Below, one piece after another: positions 58,384-64,000 of a stretch of 64,000 nt of DNA. This stretch comes from an uncultured Prevotellaceae bacterium (GTDB taxonomy: Bacteria > Bacteroidota > Bacteroidia > Bacteroidales > Muribaculaceae). The stretch's first letter is position 1, and the number at the start of each line of letters is the position of its first letter. The stretch is taken from assembly GCA_900319525.1 (NCBI GenBank), contig ONOU01000002.1, positions 1 through 64,000 of the forward strand, in the 5' to 3' direction. The notes beneath the pieces were generated by a model that was not told the origin of the DNA, did no database searches, and saw only the letters and a program-made list of their open reading frames with translations. Both the position numbers and the translations under genes were made by a program.

Positions 58384-59847
58384 ATGAGAAAAATTAGCTT
58401 ATTATTTCTTGTGCTGGCCGCCTCGTTGAGCGCGCTTGCAGTGACACCGGCCGATCCCACCAATGTGACCTGGTATGACTGTGGTGATGAGAGTGGCAAT
58501 AGCTACCTGACATTCACACTGCCCACTGTTGATGTGAATGGCAATCCCCTTGACATCGAGATGATGGGGTACCGCATCTATATCGATGATGACCAGATGG
58601 TCTCATTTAACAGTAGCCAGTATAGTAATGTGTATGGCAATACGACCGAGCTCTATTATTACAACTGGGAGGCGGGCTCAGACATCCAGAGCGGTGGCGT
58701 TTACTTCTATCGCACTAATGCTGACGGATATGAGCGTTTCTTCAATAACCGCATCGGTATCCAGGTGTTCTACCTGAATGACAATTTCGGAATTGGTGGC
58801 GTTTCCAACATCGTCTATACCGAGCTCGCTCCCGTAGTAGCCCTGCCTAAGCCCGCTAATCCCAAAATCGAAGAATGGATTGATTATGGAGCATATATTG
58901 AAACCCCTGACTTCTATTTTATCCAAGGATCTTATATGAGCTATAGTTTTGCTAGGGCTTGGGATGGTACAGCCTGGCAATTGATCGATGTTGATGGCAA
59001 TTATCTTGACACCGATAAAGTCTCATTCAGCATTTACACCGACAATGACCAGGTTTTCACCTTCACTCCTGAGATGTTCGACCAGGTAGAAGAGCCCACC
59101 ACTCAATTCCCCTACAATGCAAGGTCATACAGTGGTAATGTCGGTATGACGGATATTCATTTCAATGATTTGACTAATGATGTCGATGGTCTTGCTGAAA
59201 TTGGAGTAGAAATGGAGCGGTTCTTTGACTGGCGTATCGGTATCCGGACCAACTATACTGATGGTGGTCAAACCAACTCTTCTGACATCTTCTACATGGA
59301 AATCTATCCTCAGCTGCAAGAAGCCAAGAATGTTACTACTACGTCCTTCCTTGCCGACTGGTCCTGCGATGCCGAGAACACATTTATTATCAATAACTTC
59401 GTTGGCGATGGCTGTGGTTATTTCCTGCATGTTGTCGACAAGGCAACCCAGGAAGTCGTTCTTACCCAGAATGTTGTTCCCACCAATACCTATCTGGATG
59501 AATTGAACCACACACAATATCTCCCCGGTGCCACCTATGCCGTGGAAGGCTTAACACCCGGCACAACCTATGAGTTCTATGTCGAAGTGAAACAGAATAC
59601 AGGAATGTCATATCAGTCGGTGGTGCGTGAAGTGACCCTGCCTCAGGAAGGCCATGGCTACGACCTGGGTGACGTGAACCACGATCACGCGGTCAACATT
59701 GCCGATGTCACTGCCTTGATCGACTATCTCTTGAACTCTGCCAGTGAGGTGTGCACCATCTGTGCCGACGTCAATACCGACACCAATGTCAACATTGCCG
59801 ATGTCACTGCCTTGATCGACGTGCTGCTGAGCAACGGCACTAACTAA
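58384..59847 (+). CDS. Secreted multi-domain protein with Fn3-like segment and dockerin repeats
   Basis: Starting at the ATG at 58384 (MRKISLLFLVLAASLSALA) the protein has 487 residues. Two related beta domains (about 22-155 and 160-310) both contain a stretch about a Y-x-D-x-D-Q (YIDDDQMVSFNSSQYS and YTDNDQVFTFTPEMF). A fibronectin III-like domain (about 325-425, GLTPGTTYEFYVEV) and two dockerin repeats follow (GDVNHDHAVNIADVTALIDY and ADVNTDTNVNIADVTALIDV). Surface or secreted location is likely; ligand unknown. Confidence 0.82.
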   Translation: MRKISLLFLVLAASLSALAVTPADPTNVTWYDCGDESGNSYLTFTLPTVDVNGNPLDIEMMGYRIYIDDDQMVSFNSSQYSNVYGNTTELYYYNWEAGSDIQSGGVYFYRTNADGYERFFNNRIGIQVFYLNDNFGIGGVSNIVYTELAPVVALPKPANPKIEEWIDYGAYIETPDFYFIQGSYMSYSFARAWDGTAWQLIDVDGNYLDTDKVSFSIYTDNDQVFTFTPEMFDQVEEPTTQFPYNARSYSGNVGMTDIHFNDLTNDVDGLAEIGVEMERFFDWRIGIRTNYTDGGQTNSSDIFYMEIYPQLQEAKNVTTTSFLADWSCDAENTFIINNFVGDGCGYFLHVVDKATQEVVLTQNVVPTNTYLDELNHTQYLPGATYAVEGLTPGTTYEFYVEVKQNTGMSYQSVVREVTLPQEGHGYDLGDVNHDHAVNIADVTALIDYLLNSASEVCTICADVNTDTNVNIADVTALIDVLLSNGTN

Positions 59848-59882
59848 GCGATCGTTCTGGAGGGCGAAACCCTGCTGCTCCG

Positions 59883-59924
59883 CCAAACGGCAAATGCTTG
59901 CTGCTATTGCCGTTTGACGGGGTT
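59883..59924 (+). terminator. Terminator after the dockerin protein
   Basis: Arms CCAAACGGCAA (59883-59893) and TTGCCGTTTG (59907-59916), extended by ACGGGG, followed by TTTTTT. The rest of 59925-60162 is an AT-rich promoter and leader region with no gene. Confidence 0.85.
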
Positions 59925-59990
59925 TTTTATGCAATAACTGTATAGAAATAAGGAAAACTATTTTTTTCTATAAAAAATCACAAAAATAGA

Positions 59991-60020
59991 TTGCTGTTTT
60001 CAAAATTTGTATTATTTTTG
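59991..60020 (+). promoter_or_regulatory. Promoter of the dockerin protein at 60163
   Basis: TTG (59991-59993), 19-base spacer, TATTTTTG (60013-60020). The leader of about 135 bases is unusually long for this window. Confidence 0.65.
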
Positions 60021-60162
60021 CAAAGAGTTTGTAATCATAACCAAGAATGGTATCAAAGCCTAGAAAATGGATGATTCATTACATTGATTTACAAGCCTAT
60101 AAGTGCAAAACTTGAATATTGAGTGTTAACTCCAAATAATTATTAATTTAAATTTAATTTTT

Positions 60163-62133
60163 ATGAAGAAATTATTATTCTTATTGTTGAGTGCAGCCGT
60201 AGCAGTATCGGCTTCGGCAGGCATTAAGGGTGCAAAAATCAATCAATCCAAGATAGCGCCCTATAGTACTGCTAGCAAGACTGAGCAAGTGGTTCGCAAA
60301 GCTAACGGTGCTGTGGTTTCAACTCCTGCTCCTGCAGTACTGAGGGCACCCTCCAAGGCTGATATCCCCGAGGGATATGCGATGATTACCCTGACCGTTG
60401 GTGACGTGTGGGGCGATGGTTCTGGTTACCAGATGCTGCTCGATGCCGACGCTACCGCCTATGGCACAATCATTCCCACCGCTGGTGGCTTGACCACATC
60501 AGGCGATGCTTCTGCGGCCACTTATGCCGAGTTTGAGTACAAGATTCCCGAGAATGCCGATGGTGCCCTGACCACATCCAACATTGTGATCAACAGCACT
60601 GTTTCCATCATGGTTCCTGCTGGCGTCTATGACTTCTGCTTCACTAACCCCACTCCTGGTGACAGAATGTGGATTGCCTCTGAGAACGGTCCCGTTCCAG
60701 GCCGCGTGAATGACTTTGAGTTCCAGGCTGGTTACAATTACATTTACACCATTTCGCTCAATGGTGAGAATGACTATATTGAACTCATGGTTCCTGGTGG
60801 CGAGAATCAAGCACTCACCGTTCCCGAGGGTTTGACGGTAACTCCTGGTGACACCTATGCTGACGTGACTTGGAATGACACCGACGATGAGGTTTGGAAC
60901 CTGCGCTACAGGCCCGTTGTTGACTTGTCGGGAAATCCCTTGGATTGCCACTTTGCTCTTGACTCCTATCAGGCCGACATGGAGCATTGGTATGTCTATG
61001 ATGCCGATGAGGATGGCTACAATTGGGGTCTTACTTATTCGTCAAGCGCCCAGGATGACGCTTGCTTATACTCTTACTCATGGTCGAGCGCCTCTGGAGC
61101 ACTCACGCCTGACAACTATCTGCTGTCTGAGGATTTGCCCTTGAAGGGTGAGCTCCGTTTCACACTCTGGGGTGCTTCTGACTCTTATCCCGAGCAGTTG
61201 CTGGTTTATGCAGCCGTTGGAGAAGAGGATCCCGTGCTGCTCACCGAGTCACCTCTGGCAACCACCACAACTCATACCACCTACACATATGACCTCAGTC
61301 AGTTTGGTGGCGAGATGGGTTACATCATCTTCCGTCACACTGGCACAACCGACATGTATGCTCTGTATCTCGATGATATCTTCATTGGCGATCCCAATGC
61401 CGAAGTTGCAGTTCCTGCAGATTGGATCTATGTAAACGGCCTCACCGAGACTGACTACACCATCGAAGGCCTGACTCCCGAGACCGACTATGAGGTACAA
61501 GTCCAGGCTGCTGGTCTTATCGGCGGTTCAGCTTGGACCGACATCGTTGAGTTCACCACGCTTCCTATAACTCCCGATGTTTACATCCTGGGTGAGGTTG
61601 GCGAGAAGACATGGGATCCCACTGATGGCTTGAAGATGGAATACAATGCCGAGGATAACATCTACACCGCAACCGTGACCTTCGACGGCCGTGGCCAGAG
61701 TGGTGAGAACTACTTCAGCTTCACCACCGAGCTCGCCGAGAACAACGACGATGGTGGCTGGGCTTACATCGCTCCGTTCCGCTTCGGTGCCGTTAGTGAG
61801 GGTGACTTCTGGTATGATGACCAGTATGATGGCCAGCCTCTGGATCTGACCTATGAGAACTATCAGGCTTTCCGCATCATGGCTGGTGAGTACAAGCTGA
61901 CCGTTGATCTGGCTAACATGAAGCTGATCATCGAGAAGGTTGCTGCTCCCGTGGTACCCGGTGACGTGAACATGGATACCTTTGTGAACATCGCCGACGT
62001 GACCGCCCTGATCGACTACCTGCTGAGTAATGACGCATCGTTGATCAGCCTGCCCAATTCTGATATCAACGGTGACACTAACATCAATATCGCTGATGTC
62101 ACTGCTCTGATCGACATGCTGCTCACTAAATGA
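60163..62133 (+). CDS. Large secreted protein with adhesin-like, SusE-like and dockerin domains
   Basis: The 656-residue protein has a signal peptide (ends VSASAG). A beta domain at about 65-215 is followed by a cleaved-adhesin or choice-of-anchor J type domain (about 270-420: GYNWGLTYSSSAQDD, LYLDDIFIGDP). A SusE/SusF-like carbohydrate-binding module is suggested at about 475-605 (PDVYILGEVG to LIIEKV). Two dockerin repeats end it (GDVNMDTFVNIADVTALIDY and SDINGDTNINIADVTALIDM). It may bind glycans or proteins at the cell surface. It is a single-gene unit with a good terminator. Confidence 0.82.
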   Translation: MKKLLFLLLSAAVAVSASAGIKGAKINQSKIAPYSTASKTEQVVRKANGAVVSTPAPAVLRAPSKADIPEGYAMITLTVGDVWGDGSGYQMLLDADATAYGTIIPTAGGLTTSGDASAATYAEFEYKIPENADGALTTSNIVINSTVSIMVPAGVYDFCFTNPTPGDRMWIASENGPVPGRVNDFEFQAGYNYIYTISLNGENDYIELMVPGGENQALTVPEGLTVTPGDTYADVTWNDTDDEVWNLRYRPVVDLSGNPLDCHFALDSYQADMEHWYVYDADEDGYNWGLTYSSSAQDDACLYSYSWSSASGALTPDNYLLSEDLPLKGELRFTLWGASDSYPEQLLVYAAVGEEDPVLLTESPLATTTTHTTYTYDLSQFGGEMGYIIFRHTGTTDMYALYLDDIFIGDPNAEVAVPADWIYVNGLTETDYTIEGLTPETDYEVQVQAAGLIGGSAWTDIVEFTTLPITPDVYILGEVGEKTWDPTDGLKMEYNAEDNIYTATVTFDGRGQSGENYFSFTTELAENNDDGGWAYIAPFRFGAVSEGDFWYDDQYDGQPLDLTYENYQAFRIMAGEYKLTVDLANMKLIIEKVAAPVVPGDVNMDTFVNIADVTALIDYLLSNDASLISLPNSDINGDTNINIADVTALIDMLLTK

Positions 62134-62178
62134 CGACTTCCCGATACCGAGTAATTCGGCTATTAAAACATGACTGAA

Positions 62179-62218
62179 GAGGATGCGTGGCCCATGAGGC
62201 TCAGCGCATCCTCTCCTG
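62179..62218 (+). terminator. Terminator after the large dockerin protein
   Basis: Perfect 9-bp arms GAGGATGCG (62179-62187) and CGCATCCTC (62205-62213) followed by a T-rich stretch (TCCTGTTTTT). Confidence 0.8.
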
Positions 62219-62330
62219 TTTTTGGGGCAATGCGGGGACAGCGGAAAAAGACTGGGATCTGTAGTCAGGTTGTTGCAAAACTCACACAGCAAACCGAGTG
62301 TGTGTCATAATTCAAATGCTGCAATAATAA

Positions 62331-62504
62331 CCGCCCAGCGGGCGGGAACCTTTAGTTCGGCGAAGCCAAATTTATCAGATTTTTAAATTAAAATTAATAA
62401 TTGATTTATATTAATGCTATTTTTAAATAAAATTTGAATAATTTCCCGTGCGATAGCACGGTTATATTTCCGAGCCGCAATGCGGCCAGCCGCAGCGGCG
62501 GCTC
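62331..62504. repeat. Palindrome-rich intergenic region with third copy of the 36-bp repeat
   Basis: CCGCCC-AGC-GGGCGG forms a hairpin at 62331-62345. The dispersed 36-bp repeat is at 62431-62466 in the same orientation as the copy at 36573, with hairpin CCGTGC-GATA-GCACGG. A GC-rich stem GAGCCGC/GCGGCTC spans 62472-62504 and overlaps the antiporter stop codon. No gene is seen between 62134 and 62502. Confidence 0.7.
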
Positions 62505-64000
62505 ACTTGAGACGTGACAACTGCTTGGGGTCTCCAACAATCCACAGGATATCACCTGGCGCAAACTTCAGGTCGGGAGTGGGGGAGACATACTCGTCCT
62601 CTCCACGCTGTACGGCCACCAGCAGCGCGCCATAGTCCTCTCGCAGGCGGGTGTCCTCCAGCCGTTTTCCTGCGATGGGCGATTTCTCGCCGATGGCAAA
62701 ATGGATGAACTTGACTTCAAGGTTAGGTGCCTCGGCTCGCTCGTTTTGAGCCTCAACCAGCGGCAGCATGCGCTGGATCTGCTCCTCGGTGCCGATCACG
62801 CCCAGTACATCGGCCGGGAAAATGCGCATGTCGCCCGAGGGAACAGGATGCAGCTTGCCTGCACGCTGGATGTTGACCAGGTTCACGCCATAACGGGTGC
62901 GCAGGTCCAGATTGCGTAGCCTGTCACCCACAAAGGGGCAGTCATGTCCCACGGTCATATAGGCCAAGTGCAGGTCGCTCACGAGGTTGTTCTCATGGCC
63001 TGTGCGACGGTTCTCGCGTTCATTGATATTGCTCAAGAACCGCTTCTCAATACTCGCCAGACGGCGCCTGAATGGGTTGGGAAAGGCTGCCACTGCACCG
63101 AGGGTGGCCAGCACGAGCACGATAGCGGCTACCAGCGAGATGGCACTGGGGTAGATACCTTGCAGGATGGCGGCCAGGAATATTGTGGACAAGATGGCGC
63201 TGATGATGAACATGACAACGATGGGGACATAGGACACCGTGCCCGCCATCTCGACCAGCCGTTCATGCTCTGACCGCTTGATCGACGGCATGATGATCGA
63301 GGCGATAAATGGTCCGGTGATGGTGATTGTCCCCGCAGCACAGGCCAGGCGCCCCAGCGAGCCATCGCCCAGCCATTGGAGCAACAGCGGCATGAGATAG
63401 CTGCGGCACACGGCAATCAACGCGATAGTGACGACCGAATAGATGACCGTGCGTGACAGGTAACGTGTCATGATTGATTTCCACAACACCCGAGTCTCAC
63501 TGCCCTCGCTCTCAGTGGCATTCTGGCTGTAACCGTTGAGCAGGCGTGTCCATGTCTTGGGCAGCAGTTTATAGATCGCATTATAGCAGGGTACCGCTTG
63601 CTTGATAAAGAACGGCGTAGTGAACGTCGTGATGACCGACACGGCAACGATGATGGGATAGATGCTCTTGTCCAGCACGCCCAGCCCGGTACCCAGCGTG
63701 GCAATGATGAACGAGAACTCACCGATCTGGGTCAGCGAGAAACCTGATTCCATCGCCAGCTTCAAGGGTTGTCCCGTGGCCAGCATGCCAAATGTGCCAA
63801 ACACGATCATGCCCACAATCACCACGGCTGCCAGCAGGGCAATCACAGACCAGTGCTGGGTCATCACCGTGGGGTTGACCATCATGCCCACCGAGATGAA
63901 GAACACCGCTCCAAACAGGTCCTTGACGGGTGAAATCAGGCGCTCGATGCGCTCGGCCTCGATGGTGCCTGCCAGTATCGAGCCCATCACAAATGCGCCA
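62503..64000 (-). CDS. CPA2-type cation/proton antiporter with two RCK C-terminal (TrkA-C) domains, 5' end missing
   Basis: At least 495 residues are visible; the frame runs to the right edge, and the sequence MGSILAGTIEAERIE is the middle of the family's transport domain rather than a natural N-terminus. About nine hydrophobic segments are visible. Then come two regulatory RCK_C-like modules: HLAYMTVGHDCPFVGDRL (about 340) and HFAIGEKSPIAGKRLEDT (about 428). These domains usually bind ligands that gate K+ or Na+ exchange. It would serve pH or cation balance. Confidence 0.85.
   Translation of the reverse strand, partial: GAFVMGSILAGTIEAERIERLISPVKDLFGAVFFISVGMMVNPTVMTQHWSVIALLAAVVIVGMIVFGTFGMLATGQPLKLAMESGFSLTQIGEFSFIIATLGTGLGVLDKSIYPIIVAVSVITTFTTPFFIKQAVPCYNAIYKLLPKTWTRLLNGYSQNATESEGSETRVLWKSIMTRYLSRTVIYSVVTIALIAVCRSYLMPLLLQWLGDGSLGRLACAAGTITITGPFIASIIMPSIKRSEHERLVEMAGTVSYVPIVVMFIISAILSTIFLAAILQGIYPSAISLVAAIVLVLATLGAVAAFPNPFRRRLASIEKRFLSNINERENRRTGHENNLVSDLHLAYMTVGHDCPFVGDRLRNLDLRTRYGVNLVNIQRAGKLHPVPSGDMRIFPADVLGVIGTEEQIQRMLPLVEAQNERAEAPNLEVKFIHFAIGEKSPIAGKRLEDTRLREDYGALLVAVQRGEDEYVSPTPDLKFAPGDILWIVGDPKQLSRLK

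Overview
The window is a continuous piece of a Bacteroidales chromosome, most like Muribaculaceae or Prevotellaceae. The evidence is genus-independent: nearly every intergenic region carries the Bacteroidota sigma-70 promoter (TTTG or TTG about 19-23 bp before TAnnTTTG), Shine-Dalgarno sequences are mostly absent, and typical lineage genes are present (Omp28 family, DUF6029, GxxExxY, secreted proteins ending in dockerin repeats or a type IX-like C-terminal signal). I found no rRNA, tRNA or CRISPR.

Layout. 1-93: end of an IS3-type insertion sequence running off the left edge. 150-4695: two tandem secreted subtilisin-like proteases with dockerin tails. 4844-9678: holA, a THUMP-like methyltransferase, a small secreted coiled-coil protein and a TPR/HTH membrane regulator. 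9960-14711: an unusual accessory block made of a serpin fused to a TonB C-terminal domain, two proteins sharing an almost identical Cys-rich N-terminus, a small radical SAM enzyme, and a Lys/Ala-rich secreted coiled-coil protein. 14712-18242: an AT-rich DpnII-type restriction-modification island (GATC specificity) with a DpnD-like small protein, a long palindrome and repeats. 18595-20968: tgt and an LptF/G permease. 21113-28530: secreted proteins, thioredoxin-like TlpA, DUF6029 and Omp28 proteins. 28533-37203, mostly on the minus strand: PAP2 phosphatase, YgiQ, uvrB, an M16 peptidase, a GxxExxY gene bracketed by inverted palindromic repeats, and 5-formyl-THF cyclo-ligase. 37419-39254: rpsA. 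39500-49369: a hydrogen-metabolism region with a NuoF-like subunit, a group A [FeFe] hydrogenase, a NuoE-like subunit, a second hydrogenase of fused architecture, a VanX-like dipeptidase, hydF and hydG. 49561-54429: lptD, a YiiX-like hydrolase, a flavodoxin-ferredoxin protein and a LysE-family transporter. 54729-56760: ptb-buk. 56913-57090: a MITE-like element. 57203-58244: tatA-tatC. 58384-62133: two large secreted dockerin proteins. 62503-right edge: a CPA2-type cation/proton antiporter, 5' part missing.

How the genes fit together: hydABC-like genes would make a trimeric NAD(P)H/ferredoxin-linked hydrogenase, matured by HydF and HydG (HydE is not in the window); ptb-buk gives an acyl-phosphate ATP-forming route; together they suit a fermentative gut anaerobe. 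The least explained parts are the serpin-TonB/Cys-rich leader/radical SAM block, the GxxExxY gene with inverted palindromic flanks, the fused hydrogenase, and the structured palindrome upstream of the restriction-modification genes.
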